The notes under the pieces are model-generated. The model had not been told where the DNA came from. It ran no database searches and saw nothing but the letters and a program-made list of their open reading frames with translations. From contig PHCE01000014.1 of the NCBI GenBank assembly GCA_002840765.1, positions 1 through 64,000 on the forward strand: 64,000 nucleotides of DNA, written 5' to 3'. The translations under genes were made by a program, and so were the position numbers. Of the stretch, positions 29,637 to 38,350 are shown piece after piece; position 1 is the first letter of the stretch; each line of letters starts with the position of its first letter. Source of the stretch: Betaproteobacteria bacterium HGW-Betaproteobacteria-7. GTDB taxonomy: Bacteria > Pseudomonadota > Gammaproteobacteria > Burkholderiales > Rhodocyclaceae.

Positions 29637-29669
29637 AAAAAAAAAGTGCGGGGCGAGCCGCACTTTTTT
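29637..29669 (-). terminator. Intrinsic terminator-like hairpin in the thrS leader
   Basis: A GTGCGG/CCGCAC stem flanked by A/T pairs, loop GGCGAG complement, followed on the minus strand by eight or nine T. It ends only ~16 bases before the thrS start codon, between tRNA-Val and thrS. It could terminate tRNA-Val transcription or act as an attenuator for thrS. Confidence 0.8.
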
Positions 29670-29752
29670 GGTCGAACGAAGGCTGACTCGATTAGTGTTT
29701 CTGAACTGCGGTGCAAGTTCGGAAATTCATCAATTCAACCCTGTCAGGAATT

Positions 29753-29829
29753 TGGTAGGCGGTATTGGAATCGAACCAACGACCTCCACGATGTCAACGT
29801 GGCGCTCTAACCAACTGAGCTAACCGCCT
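29753..29829 (-). tRNA. tRNA-Val (anticodon GAC)
   Basis: A 77-nt cloverleaf with encoded CCA. The acceptor arms are AGGCGGT and ACCGCCT. The anticodon loop is TTGACAT, giving GAC. The T arm contains GGTTCGATTCC. It lies upstream of thrS on the same strand. Confidence 0.95.
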
Positions 29830-29914
29830 GAAGAAGGTGCGCATTATAGACTCCATCCAGATTCTGTCAACACTCCGTTTGCGAAAAGACAGGTGGCAGC
29901 GCCCGGACCGCCGA

Positions 29915-31258
29915 TTACCCGGCCAGGCAGGCGCTTAACAATCCGACCGTTGCACAAGCGGCGATGACCGGGATGACACCCTGCCGGAAACGAAACAGGG
30001 CGATGCCGGCTGCCAACATAAGGAACACCGAAACGAAGTCGACACCACCACTGAATCCCTGCGGCCACAAGGCATGATAGGCAAAGAACAGGGCCAGATT
30101 GACAATGACACCGACGACAGCAGCCGTAACCGCGGTCAGCGGTGCGGTCAGGCTCAGTTCGCCATGCGTCGATTCGACCACTGGCCCACCAGCGAGAATG
30201 AAGACGAAGGATGGCAGGAAGGTAAACCAGGTGACCAGCACGGCAGCCAGGGCCCCCGCCAGGAACAGTTGCTCCGGCCCAAGCAGGGCCTGCCCCCAGG
30301 CGGCAACGAAACCGACGAAGGCGACCACCATGATCAACGGACCCGGTGTCGTCTCACCAAGCGCCAGGCCGTCAATCATCTGCAGCGCGTTGAGCCAGTT
30401 GTAGTGATCCACGGCGCCCTGGTAAACATAGGGAAGAACCGCATAAGCCCCACCGAAAGTCAGCAACGCCGCCTTGGTGAAAAACCAGCCCAGTTGCGTC
30501 CACGTGTGCTCCCAGCCAAAACTGATGGCCAAGGCCAGCATCGGCAGAAACCAGAGCGCGCCACCTATTGCCAAGACGACCCCCAGTCGCCGCCAGGAAA
30601 AATGTGTGTGCGCCTGACGCGGAAGCTCATCGATCGTCGCCAACCCGTGGGATGTCGCGCCGGCGTTGGCAAAGACCTGCGGCACCAGACGGCTGGCAAG
30701 ATAACCGGTCAGCGCCGCTGCCGCGATGATGGCTGGAAACGGCAGTTGCAAGGCGAAGATGGCGAAAAAGGAGCCGGCGGCAATGGCCCACAGCAGACGA
30801 TGCTTCAGTACGCGTAAGCCGATCCTCCAGGCAGCAAGGAAAACAATGGCGGCGACGGCCGGCTTGATGCCATAAAAGATGCCGGCGACCAGCGGCTTCT
30901 CGCCAAACGCCATATAGAGCCACGACAGCCCGATCAGGATAAGCAGCGACGGCAGCACGAACAGGATGCCGGCGACCAGCCCGCCGACCGTGCGGTGCAT
31001 CAGCCAGCCGATGTAGGTCGCCAGTTGCTGCGCCTCTGGCCCCGGCAGCAGCATGCAGTAATTGAGCGCGTGCAGGAAACGGCTTTCGGAAATCCAGCGC
31101 CGACGCTCGACCAGCTCCTGATGCATGATGGCAATCTGCCCGGCTGGGCCGCCAAAGCTGATGAAGCCGAGCTTCAGCCAGAACAGCAGCGCCTCGCGCC
31201 AACTGGGGGTTGGCGCCTGGGCCGTTCCTGAATTGTCTTCCTGCGCCGACTTGCCCAT
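29915..31258 (-). CDS. chrA: Chromate transporter ChrA (two-domain type)
   Basis: A 447-aa integral membrane protein with two homologous CHR domains. The N-terminal copy has FGGPAGQIAIMHQELVE and the PGPEAQQLATYIG motif. The second copy has TFGGAYAVLPY and the LGETTPGPLIMV motif. ChrA exports chromate using the proton motive force. The ATG at 31258 was chosen because the CHR domain begins shortly after it. The longer frame would add ~78 basic residues overlapping the divergent gene promoter. Confidence 0.92.
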   Translation of the reverse strand: MGKSAQEDNSGTAQAPTPSWREALLFWLKLGFISFGGPAGQIAIMHQELVERRRWISESRFLHALNYCMLLPGPEAQQLATYIGWLMHRTVGGLVAGILFVLPSLLILIGLSWLYMAFGEKPLVAGIFYGIKPAVAAIVFLAAWRIGLRVLKHRLLWAIAAGSFFAIFALQLPFPAIIAAAALTGYLASRLVPQVFANAGATSHGLATIDELPRQAHTHFSWRRLGVVLAIGGALWFLPMLALAISFGWEHTWTQLGWFFTKAALLTFGGAYAVLPYVYQGAVDHYNWLNALQMIDGLALGETTPGPLIMVVAFVGFVAAWGQALLGPEQLFLAGALAAVLVTWFTFLPSFVFILAGGPVVESTHGELSLTAPLTAVTAAVVGVIVNLALFFAYHALWPQGFSGGVDFVSVFLMLAAGIALFRFRQGVIPVIAACATVGLLSACLAG

Positions 31259-31361
31259 CCTGACTTCCGTTTCAACAACGCCCTGGCGCGAGGATAGCGC
31301 ATGCTTCGCCACAGCACCGGGCTTACGCAGTAAGATTCGCCCTCGATTTTTGGAGAACCAC

Positions 31362-31502
31362 ATGAACGAAGGCTGGATTGCCCTGCTCATAGTCTTCGCC
31401 GTGCTGGTCGGGGCGTTGATGCCACTACTGCGCAAGGACCGACCTAGTGATGCGCCGCCACCCCGACGCGAGACCCTGCGCGACTGGCGCAATGGCGAAT
31501 GA
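31362..31502 (+). CDS. Small single-TM protein (46 aa)
   Basis: The ATG at 31362 is preceded by TGGAGA. The product has one TM segment (about residues 5-22) and a short charged, proline-containing tail (RKDRPSDAPPPRRE). It ends 4 bases before the slyX start, so the two are probably co-transcribed. The function is unknown. Confidence 0.6.
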   Translation: MNEGWIALLIVFAVLVGALMPLLRKDRPSDAPPPRRETLRDWRNGE

Positions 31503-31506
31503 GACG

Positions 31507-31716
31507 ATGAACACGACTGACACCCGCATCACCGACCTGGAAATCAAGATCAGCTACGCCGAGGATCTGATCGATGAGCTGAACCGGACCGTCTATCGCC
31601 AGCAGCAACAGATCGACCTGCTGCTCGTCGAAATCAAGGCACTGCGCGACATGGTCCGCAATGCCCCGCCGGCCGAAGCGCGCAACCTGCGTGACGAAAT
31701 CCCGCCGCATTACTGA
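31507..31716 (+). CDS. slyX: SlyX family protein
   Basis: A 69-aa coiled-coil protein. The pattern RITDLEIKISYAEDLIDELN, then YRQQQQIDLL and a conserved Tyr-terminated tail (PPHY) is typical of SlyX. The molecular role of the family is not established. The ATG at 31507 aligns with known starts. In-frame ATGs upstream lie in the preceding gene. Confidence 0.88.
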   Translation: MNTTDTRITDLEIKISYAEDLIDELNRTVYRQQQQIDLLLVEIKALRDMVRNAPPAEARNLRDEIPPHY

Positions 31717-31725
31717 AAGCCTGCT

Positions 31726-32715
31726 TTGAGCGCTACACCCCGCACCACGATCATCCATCACGCCGACTGTATCGACGGCTTCGGCGCCGCCTACGCCGCC
31801 TGGCGCCGCTTTGCCGAGCAGGCCTGCTACCGGCCGCTGCATCACGGCGAAACCGTCCCGTTGGCCGACATTGCCGGCCACGATGTGTTCATCCTTGATT
31901 TCTCCTTTTCGCCAGCCGAACTCGAAGCCATGGCAGCCAGCGCCCGCTCGCTCACCCAGATCGACCACCACGCCTCGGCGCGTAGTGCCTGGGCGGACCG
32001 CCTGACGACCGGCAGTGATGGCGCCGAAACCTACCACCATCCGCAACTGCCGCTCCACGTCATCTTCGACCTGAACAAGTCAGGCGCTCGTCTGGCCTGG
32101 GAACACTTCCTACCGGAACAAGCGCTGCCGCTCCTGCTGCAGCATGTCGAAGATCAGGATCTGTGGCGCTTCGCCCTGCCGGAAACCAGCCGTGTGTGCC
32201 GGGCCCTGCGCCTTCAACCCTTCGATTTCACCGTCTGGCACAGAATGGTCGCGCAGACCGCGAGCCGCGACAGCGAGTGCTACCGCGAACTGCTGCTTAG
32301 CGGCGCCGCCATCGAAAAATTCTGTCGCACCGAAACCGAACGTCTGGCCGGCAGCCGCCTGCGCATGCGCGCCCGGCTGCGCGGCGAAGCCATCGATCCG
32401 CTACAGGCAATACGCCACAGCCAGCCGGTAATCAGCGATGGCGATCTTGCCTGGCAGGCGGTCGACGCCATCGCCCTCAACGCCAGCGCGCTTTTTGCCT
32501 CGGAACTGGGGCATCTGCTGGCCGAACAAGGTGACATCGGGCTGATCTGGCAACTGGCCGATGATGGGGAAGCCAAGGTTTCCCTGCGCTCGCGCGGCCA
32601 TCTTGATGTGGCGGCAATCGCCATGCGCTATGGCGGTGGCGGGCATCGCAATGCCGCCGGCTTCCGCATGCCGCTGAAGTCTTTCATGCAGGAAGTGCTC
32701 GGCCGCGACTGCTGA
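31726..32715 (+). CDS. DHH/DHHA1-family phosphoesterase
   Basis: A 329-aa protein of the RecJ-like DHH superfamily. HHADCIDGFGAA (Asp14 and Asp17) and ILDFSFS give the first metal ligands, QIDHHAS gives the DHH box (about residue 79), and the C-terminal DHHA1 signature is YGGGGHRNAAGF. Such enzymes hydrolyse short nucleic acids or nucleotide second messengers. The substrate is unclear here. The TTG at 31726 is the likely start. Confidence 0.85.
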   Translation: MSATPRTTIIHHADCIDGFGAAYAAWRRFAEQACYRPLHHGETVPLADIAGHDVFILDFSFSPAELEAMAASARSLTQIDHHASARSAWADRLTTGSDGAETYHHPQLPLHVIFDLNKSGARLAWEHFLPEQALPLLLQHVEDQDLWRFALPETSRVCRALRLQPFDFTVWHRMVAQTASRDSECYRELLLSGAAIEKFCRTETERLAGSRLRMRARLRGEAIDPLQAIRHSQPVISDGDLAWQAVDAIALNASALFASELGHLLAEQGDIGLIWQLADDGEAKVSLRSRGHLDVAAIAMRYGGGGHRNAAGFRMPLKSFMQEVLGRDC

Positions 32716-32726
32716 ACGGCCGGCGC

Positions 32727-32811
32727 TGGTGCCCAGGAAGGGACTCGAACCCCCACGTATTGCTACGCCAGAACCTAAATCTGGTGCGTCTACCAATTTC
32801 GCCACCTGGGC
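32727..32811 (-). tRNA. tRNA-Leu (anticodon TAG)
   Basis: An 85-nt class II tRNA with long variable arm and encoded CCA. The acceptor arms are GCCCAGG and CCTGGGC. The anticodon loop is TTTAGGT, giving TAG. The D arm AAATTGGTAGACGC is typical of bacterial tRNA-Leu. Confidence 0.95.
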
Positions 32812-32865
32812 AGGCGGCGCGCATTCTACCATTGCCTGCCCGTCAGCCCCTATACTTGCCGCCCG

Positions 32866-33675
32866 ATGCCGGTCGATCACTACGAAAATTTCCCTGTTGC
32901 CTCGCTGCTGGTCCCGGCCAGGATGCGCCGACCGATCGAGGTCATTTACCGTTTCGCCCGCACGGCCGATGACATTGCCGACGAGGGCGACGCGACGGCG
33001 GACGAACGCCTGGCCGGGCTGGCTGCCTATCAGGCGGAACTGGACCGCATCGCCGCTGGACTACCGCCACAGACGCCACTGTTCATCGATCTGGCCCAAG
33101 TCATCCGCCAGCACGCGCTGCCGCTACAGCTATTCCGCGACCTGCTCGACGCCTTCGCCCAGGACGTAGTCAAGAAGCGCTACGCCGACTATGCCGAGTT
33201 GATCGACTACTGCCGGCGCTCGGCCAATCCGGTCGGTCGGCTGGTGCTGCACCTGTTCGGCCGCACCGAGGCGGAACATCTCGAGCAATCCGACTGCATC
33301 TGCACCGCCCTGCAGTTGATCAACTTCTGGCAGGACGTCGCCCTCGACTGGCAGAAGGACCGTGTCTACATTCCGCAGACCGACCTGCCCCATTTCCGGG
33401 TCAGCGAGGCCGATATCGCTGCCGCTCGCTGGTCGGCGAACTGGGCGGCGCTGATGGATTTCGAGATTGACCGCGCTGAACGCCTGATGCGGCGAGGTCT
33501 GCCACTGGTCCATGCCCTGCCCGGCCGGCTCGGCTGGGAAATCCGCCTGACCATCCAGGGCGGCCTGCGCATACTCGAATGCCTGCGCAAAGTGCGCGGC
33601 GATGTCTTCCACCGCCGTCCGCAGCTCGCCAAATGGGACTGGGCAGTTCTGCTCGGCCGTTCCTTTACAATGTGA
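32866..33675 (+). CDS. hpnC: Squalene synthase HpnC (hydroxysqualene synthase)
   Basis: A 269-aa all-helical prenyl synthase. FARTADDIADEGD (residues 26-38) and LINFWQDVALDW are the two aspartate-rich motifs of squalene/phytoene synthases. In the HpnC-D-E route, HpnD makes presqualene diphosphate from farnesyl diphosphate, HpnC converts it to hydroxysqualene and HpnE reduces that to squalene. It is followed by hpnD after 4 bases and hpnE, giving a complete set for hopanoid precursors. The cyclase shc is not in the window. Confidence 0.93.
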   Translation: MPVDHYENFPVASLLVPARMRRPIEVIYRFARTADDIADEGDATADERLAGLAAYQAELDRIAAGLPPQTPLFIDLAQVIRQHALPLQLFRDLLDAFAQDVVKKRYADYAELIDYCRRSANPVGRLVLHLFGRTEAEHLEQSDCICTALQLINFWQDVALDWQKDRVYIPQTDLPHFRVSEADIAAARWSANWAALMDFEIDRAERLMRRGLPLVHALPGRLGWEIRLTIQGGLRILECLRKVRGDVFHRRPQLAKWDWAVLLGRSFTM

Positions 33676-33679
33676 CGCC

Positions 33680-34513
33680 ATGAATGCCGACCAATACTGC
33701 CAGGAGAAGTGTGCCGCCAGCGGCTCCTCCTTCTACTACAGCTTCCTGTTTCTGCCCGTCGAGCGGCGGCGCGCCATCATGGCGCTCTATGCCTTCTGCC
33801 GCGAGGTCGACGACGTCGTCGACGAATGCCACGACATCTCCATCGCCTCGACCAAGCTAGCCTGGTGGCGCCAGGAAATCGACCGGGTCGCCAACGGCCA
33901 GCCGCAGCATCCGGTCGGCCAGGCCCTGCAGGGCGTCAGCGGTCAGTTCAACCTGCCCGCCGAGCAATTGCTGGAAATCATCGATGGCATGGAGATGGAC
34001 CTGCAGCAGTCGCGCTATCTCGACTTCAAGGGCCTGTCGCTGTACTGCTACCGGGTGGCCAGCGTGGTCGGCCTGCTCGCCGCCGAAATCTTCGGCTACC
34101 AGGACCGGCAGACGCAGAAATACGCGCACGATCTGGGCATGGCTTTCCAGCTCACCAACATCATCCGCGACATCGGCGAGGATGCACGGCGCGGCCGCAT
34201 CTACATCCCGATGGACGAACTCAAGCAGTTCAACGTGCCGGCCGCCGACATCCTGAACGCCAAGTACTCCGACAACTTCGGCGCATTGATTCAGTTCCAG
34301 TACGAGCGGGCGCAGCATTATTACGAGCAGGCCTTCGCCCAATTGCCAGCAGTGGACCGCAAGAGCCAGCGTCCGGGCCTGATCATGGCGGCGATCTACC
34401 GCACGCTGCTCGACGAGATTCGTACCGAGAACTTCCAGGTGCTGCACCAGCGCATCGCCCTGACGCCGGTGCGCAAGCTGTGGCTGGCGGCGAAAACCTG
34501 GGTCAAGGGCTGA
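33680..34513 (+). CDS. hpnD: Presqualene diphosphate synthase HpnD
   Basis: A 277-aa trans-isoprenyl synthase. SGSSFYYSF at the N-terminus, FCREVDDVVDE and FQLTNIIRDIGEDARRGRIY are the catalytic motifs of the family. It couples two farnesyl diphosphates to presqualene diphosphate. The ATG at 33680 follows the hpnC stop by 4 bases. hpnE begins 5 bases after its end. Confidence 0.95.
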   Translation: MNADQYCQEKCAASGSSFYYSFLFLPVERRRAIMALYAFCREVDDVVDECHDISIASTKLAWWRQEIDRVANGQPQHPVGQALQGVSGQFNLPAEQLLEIIDGMEMDLQQSRYLDFKGLSLYCYRVASVVGLLAAEIFGYQDRQTQKYAHDLGMAFQLTNIIRDIGEDARRGRIYIPMDELKQFNVPAADILNAKYSDNFGALIQFQYERAQHYYEQAFAQLPAVDRKSQRPGLIMAAIYRTLLDEIRTENFQVLHQRIALTPVRKLWLAAKTWVKG

Positions 34514-34518
34514 GCGAC

Positions 34519-35739
34519 ATGCGTGTGGCCGTCATCGGTGGCGGCTGGGCGGGCCTCGCCGCTGCTGTCGAGCTGACAGCGGCCGGCGCCAATACCACGC
34601 TATTCGAGGCTGGCCGCGTCTTCGGCGGCCGCGCCCGCGGCGTAGAAATCGACGGCCGCTGGCTGGACAACGGCCAGCACATCCTGCTCGGCGCCTACCG
34701 CGAAACCCTGGCGCTGATGCGCCAGGTTGGCGCCGACCCCGAACAGTTGCTCGCCCGTTACCCCTTGCAGGTCGTCGACAGCAGCGGGTTTCGCCTGGCC
34801 CTGCCGAAACTGCCGGCGCCGCTGAATGTCGCCTGGGGGCTGTTCACCGCCCGCGGCGTCGGCTTCGGTGAAAAACTGCGCACCGCCCAGTGGATGCAGG
34901 GCATCAAGGCCCGCCGCTTCCGACTTGAGGCGGATTGCACCGTCACCGAATGGCTTGATGCGGCCGGCCAGACCGCCCAGCTGCGCCGCCATCTGTGGGA
35001 GCCACTCTGCCTCGCCGCATTGAACACACCGGCGGAACGGGCCTCGGCGCAACTGTTCGCCAACGTGTTGCGCGACAGCCTGGGCAGTGCGCGCCGCGAA
35101 GACACCGACCTGCTGCTGCCGCGCTGCGACTTCGGCCGCCTGCTGGCGGAACCGGCGGCCCGGTGGCTGGGTGAACACGGCGCGTCGCTACGCCCTGGCA
35201 GCCGGGTACGCAGCCTGCATGCCGGCTTCAAGGCGGTCACCATCGATGGCGAAGACTTCGCCGCCGCCATCATCGCCACCGCCCCGCAGCACGCCGGCCG
35301 TCTATTTCCGGCACTGGCAGCCGATCTCGATTACGAACCGATCGCCACCGTCTACCTGCAGTGTTCGGCCGAAACCCGCCTGCCCTTCCCCCTGCTCAGC
35401 CTGCCCGGCCCCTGCGGGCAATGGGTGGTCGATCGTGGCGATGGTCTGCTAGCCTTCGTGCTCAGCGGCCACGGCGACTGGGAAGCGCTCGACGACAGCG
35501 CACTGACCCAACAACTGGCCGCCGAACTGAACCTTGGGCAAGACCTTGGCTGGCACCGGGTGATCCGCGAGCAGCGGGCAACTTTCAGCTGCCGGCCGAA
35601 CCTGCCGCGCCCGCCGGCGACCCTCGGACCACGTCTGTTCCTGGCCGGCGACCACAGCTGGGCAGAGTACCCGGCAACGCTCGAAGGTGCCGTCCGTAGC
35701 GGCCGGCACGCCGCCGGGCTGGCCCTGGCCGCCATCTAG
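34519..35739 (+). CDS. hpnE: Hydroxysqualene dehydroxylase HpnE
   Basis: A 406-aa FAD enzyme. The N-terminal dinucleotide motif is VIGGGWAGLAAA and the amine-oxidase-like C-terminal motif is LFLAGDHSWAEYPATLEGAVRSG (span near residues 372-394). It reduces hydroxysqualene to squalene. The ATG at 34519 lies 5 bases after the hpnD stop, within the hpnCDE operon. A long in-frame extension upstream is an out-of-frame reading of hpnD. Confidence 0.94.
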   Translation: MRVAVIGGGWAGLAAAVELTAAGANTTLFEAGRVFGGRARGVEIDGRWLDNGQHILLGAYRETLALMRQVGADPEQLLARYPLQVVDSSGFRLALPKLPAPLNVAWGLFTARGVGFGEKLRTAQWMQGIKARRFRLEADCTVTEWLDAAGQTAQLRRHLWEPLCLAALNTPAERASAQLFANVLRDSLGSARREDTDLLLPRCDFGRLLAEPAARWLGEHGASLRPGSRVRSLHAGFKAVTIDGEDFAAAIIATAPQHAGRLFPALAADLDYEPIATVYLQCSAETRLPFPLLSLPGPCGQWVVDRGDGLLAFVLSGHGDWEALDDSALTQQLAAELNLGQDLGWHRVIREQRATFSCRPNLPRPPATLGPRLFLAGDHSWAEYPATLEGAVRSGRHAAGLALAAI

Positions 35740-35780
35740 GTTCGGCCGCGCCTGGCCGTACCGTCAATTGTTCGGCGACT

Positions 35781-35820
35781 GTGATGCGCATCATGGTTTT
35801 ACGCACGGACAGGGTATTTA
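35781..35820 (+). promoter_or_regulatory. FNR/DNR-type site and -10 element of the DUF59-NnrS-hemerythrin operon
   Basis: GTGATGCGCATCAT (35781-35794) matches the CRP/FNR-family half-sites TTGAT and ATCAA at four of five positions each. A TATTTA box (35815-35820) places the predicted transcription start about 41 bases from the centre of the palindrome, the geometry of a class II activated promoter. This predicts induction under low oxygen or nitric oxide. Confidence 0.6.
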
Positions 35821-35854
35821 CTGAACCCTGCCTTTCATTTCCGTTCTGACCGAC

Positions 35855-36172
35855 ATGCTCACCTCCCCTGTCCTGCCTACCCCGGACCAAGTCCGCCATT
35901 CTTTGCGCACCGTGGTCGATCCCGAAGTCGGCATCAACATCGTCGACCTCGGTCTGATCTACGACATCAAGGTCAGCGCCGAGATGATCGCCATCGACCT
36001 GACCATGACCTCGCCAGCCTGCCCGATGAGCGACCTGGTCCTCGCCGATGCCGGCTCGGAGTTGGCCAGAGCCTTTCCCGACGGCCCGCCGGTCCATATC
36101 GCGCTGGTCTGGAACCCGCCCTGGGAGCCGGCGATGATGAGCGACAAGGCGCGCGATACCTTGGGTTGGTGA
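35855..36172 (+). CDS. MIP18/DUF59-family iron-sulfur assembly factor
   Basis: A 105-aa protein with the family core VVDPEVGINIVDLGLIYDI and the conserved cysteine in TSPACPMSD. MIP18-like proteins (SufT/PaaD-like) assist Fe-S cluster delivery or repair. It is the first gene of an operon with an NnrS-like protein and a hemerythrin, suggesting repair of clusters damaged by nitric oxide. The next ATG lies 7 bases after its stop. Confidence 0.85.
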   Translation: MLTSPVLPTPDQVRHSLRTVVDPEVGINIVDLGLIYDIKVSAEMIAIDLTMTSPACPMSDLVLADAGSELARAFPDGPPVHIALVWNPPWEPAMMSDKARDTLGW

Positions 36173-36179
36173 GCAGCCG

Positions 36180-37277
36180 ATGAACTTGCGCGAACTGCCG
36201 CCGCCCTGGCGCCTGCCCTTGTTGCTGCTGGCCATGGCCAGCCTGCTCGGCGGCGTACTCGGCGGCCTGGCCCGGCTCGGCGTGACGGTGCCTGAAGTCG
36301 CCCAGCTGCGCTCGGGCAGCCATGGCGCGCTGATGATCGCCGCCTTTTTCGGCACCGTGATCAGCCTCGAACGCGCCGTCGCCCTGCACCGCTTGTGGCC
36401 CTACCTGGCACCGCTGGCGGCCGGTTTCGGCGGCCTGACGATCCTCGCCGGCGGCCCGTGGTGGCTGCCGCCGGCGCTGTTCAGTCTGGCCGGCACCTTG
36501 TTCTGTGTCGCCAGCTTCTGCGTCTACCGTCAGTTGCCGGCACTGTTTACCCTGACCCTGCTGCTCGGTGCCGGCGCCTGGCTCGCTGGCAATCTGCTGT
36601 GGCTGGCTGGTGGCGACCTCAGCGCCGCCACCTTGCTGTGGATGAGCTTCCTGGTGCTGACCATCGCCGGCGAGCGCCTGGAGCTGACCCGCTTCCTGCC
36701 GCCGCGGCCTCTCGCCGAAAAACTGTTCCGCGCTCTGCTTGGGGTCGCCGTCGTCGCCGCCATGCTGCTGGTGCTGGCGCCGCCAGTCGGTAGCCCGCTA
36801 CTGGCCAGCGCCTTCCTGGCGCTGGCCGTCTGGCTGCTGCGCTACGACATCGCCCGCCGCACCGTCCGCCAGGAAGGCCTGACGCGCTTCGTCGCCGTCT
36901 GCCTGCTGGCTGGCTATGCCTGGCTGGCCAGCGGCGCCGCGCTGGGCCTGCTCGGCGCCTTCGAACCCGGCCACGCCGGACGCGATGCGGCACTGCACGC
37001 GATCTTCCTCGGCTTCGTCTTCTCGATGGTCATTGGCCACGCGCCGATCATCTTCCCGGCGGTGATGCGCGTGCGCATTCCCTACCATCCCTTCTTTTAC
37101 CTGCCGCTGGCCGCCCTGCACCTGACGCTGGCCGTGCGCCTGGCTGGCAGTTTGGGCGCGGGCCTCGACTGGCAACAAACTGGCGCGACGCTGAATGCGC
37201 TTAGTCTGGCGCTGTTCGTGCTGACCATCCTGATCAGCGTCGGTCGCGGCGCCGCCACACGGAGCAATCCAGCATGA
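36180..37277 (+). CDS. NnrS-like multi-spanning membrane protein
   Basis: A 365-aa protein with about ten to twelve TM helices. GSHGALMIAAFFGTVISLERA near the N-terminus and the later GFVFSMVIGHAPIIFPAV region carry the conserved His residues of NnrS-type proteins, which are linked to nitric-oxide stress in denitrifiers. The biochemical role is unsettled. It overlaps the hemerythrin gene by ATGA. Its promoter region upstream of the DUF59 gene carries an FNR/DNR-like site. Confidence 0.75.
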   Translation: MNLRELPPPWRLPLLLLAMASLLGGVLGGLARLGVTVPEVAQLRSGSHGALMIAAFFGTVISLERAVALHRLWPYLAPLAAGFGGLTILAGGPWWLPPALFSLAGTLFCVASFCVYRQLPALFTLTLLLGAGAWLAGNLLWLAGGDLSAATLLWMSFLVLTIAGERLELTRFLPPRPLAEKLFRALLGVAVVAAMLLVLAPPVGSPLLASAFLALAVWLLRYDIARRTVRQEGLTRFVAVCLLAGYAWLASGAALGLLGAFEPGHAGRDAALHAIFLGFVFSMVIGHAPIIFPAVMRVRIPYHPFFYLPLAALHLTLAVRLAGSLGAGLDWQQTGATLNALSLALFVLTILISVGRGAATRSNPA

Positions 37278-37666
37278 AACGCTCACCGGCCCTGCGCCAA
37301 CTCTCACGCGAACACCACACGGCACTGAGCCTGGCGCTGCGCATCGCCAAGGCCAGCGATCCAGCCGCTCAGGAAAGGCTGTTGGCCACTGTCCCGGCGC
37401 TGTTTCGCGGCGAACTGGAGCCGCATTTCCAGGAAGAGGAACGTAGCCTGCTGCCGCAACTGGCAGACGCCGGGGAAACCGCCCTGGTGGCCCGCACGCT
37501 GGACGACCATGCGCAGCTGCGGGCGCTGGCGGCGGCCATCGCCGGTGGCGATGCGATGGCGCTGGCACCGTTCGGGGAACTGCTGCAAGCCCATGTTCGC
37601 TTCGAGGAGCGCGAGCTGTTCGTGGTTGCCGAGCAGCGCCTGTTCGCCGACGACGCAGCGTCCTGA
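37274..37666 (+). CDS. Hemerythrin-domain protein
   Basis: A 130-aa four-helix protein with iron-ligand candidates in SREHHTALS, EPHFQEEER, DDHAQLR and HVRFEERELF, the HxxxE and H...HFxxEE pattern of hemerythrins. Such proteins bind oxygen or nitric oxide or release iron for Fe-S repair. It is last in the probable FNR-controlled operon. It is convergent with the ABC ATPase gene, 6 bases apart. Confidence 0.85.
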   Translation: MKRSPALRQLSREHHTALSLALRIAKASDPAAQERLLATVPALFRGELEPHFQEEERSLLPQLADAGETALVARTLDDHAQLRALAAAIAGGDAMALAPFGELLQAHVRFEERELFVVAEQRLFADDAAS

Positions 37667-37672
37667 GCCGGT

Positions 37673-38350
37673 TCAGGCAGCCAGTTGCCCGGCCTGGATG
37701 CGCAGCACGCGGCCGCAGCGGGCGGCGATGGCTTCGTCGTGAGTGACCAGGATCAGCGTCGTGCCTTGCTTGTCATTCAGATCGAACATCAGGTCGATGA
37801 TTTGCTGGCCGGTCACCGCGTCGAGATTGCCGGTCGGCTCGTCGGCCAGCACCAGGCGCGGCGCCGGGGCAAAGGCGCGGGCCAGGGCGACGCGCTGCTG
37901 CTCGCCGCCGGAAAGGTGCTTCGGATAGTGTTTCAGGCGCTGGCCGAGACCGACGCGCTGCAGCCAGTCGCGGGCGGTGTCGCCGGCGCCCTTGGCGCCG
38001 GCCAGTTCGAGCGGCAGCATGACGTTTTCCAGGGCGGTCAGCGAGGGCAGCAACTGAAAGGACTGGAAGACGAAGCCGAGCATTCGGCCGCGCTGCACCG
38101 CCCGCGCATCCTCGTCGAGGGCGGCAAGGGCGATGCCATCGAGGCGGATTTCGCCGGCACTGGGAACATCCAGCCCGGCCAGCAGTCCGAGCAGCGTCGA
38201 TTTGCCGGACCCCGAAGCGCCAACAATGGCGACCGTCTCGCCGGCGGCGACGGAGAAGGTAATATCCTGCAGAATCGTCAGCGGCTCGCCGCCGTTATCG
38301 ACGGTCTTGCCCAGATTCGACACATCCACCACCGGTAATATTTCTGCCAT
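37673..38350 (-). CDS. ybbA: ABC transporter ATP-binding protein (YbbA/LolD type)
   Basis: A 225-aa ATPase with Walker A GASGSGKST, Q-loop FVFQSFQLLPS, signature LSGGEQQRVALARA, Walker B LVLADEPTGNLD and the H-loop VTHD. It belongs to the MacB/LolD/YbbA group, which pairs with large FtsX-type permeases. The divergent arrangement with tesA matches E. coli ybbA-tesA, but no permease gene (ybbP) follows. The next gene is a convergent hemerythrin. The partner must be elsewhere or is missing. Confidence 0.85.
   Translation of the reverse strand: MAEILPVVDVSNLGKTVDNGGEPLTILQDITFSVAAGETVAIVGASGSGKSTLLGLLAGLDVPSAGEIRLDGIALAALDEDARAVQRGRMLGFVFQSFQLLPSLTALENVMLPLELAGAKGAGDTARDWLQRVGLGQRLKHYPKHLSGGEQQRVALARAFAPAPRLVLADEPTGNLDAVTGQQIIDLMFDLNDKQGTTLILVTHDEAIAARCGRVLRIQAGQLAA

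Noticed and set aside
33709..34518. Upstream extension of the hpnE frame
   Set aside because: It is an out-of-frame reading of hpnD. The dinucleotide-binding start of HpnE is at 34519.
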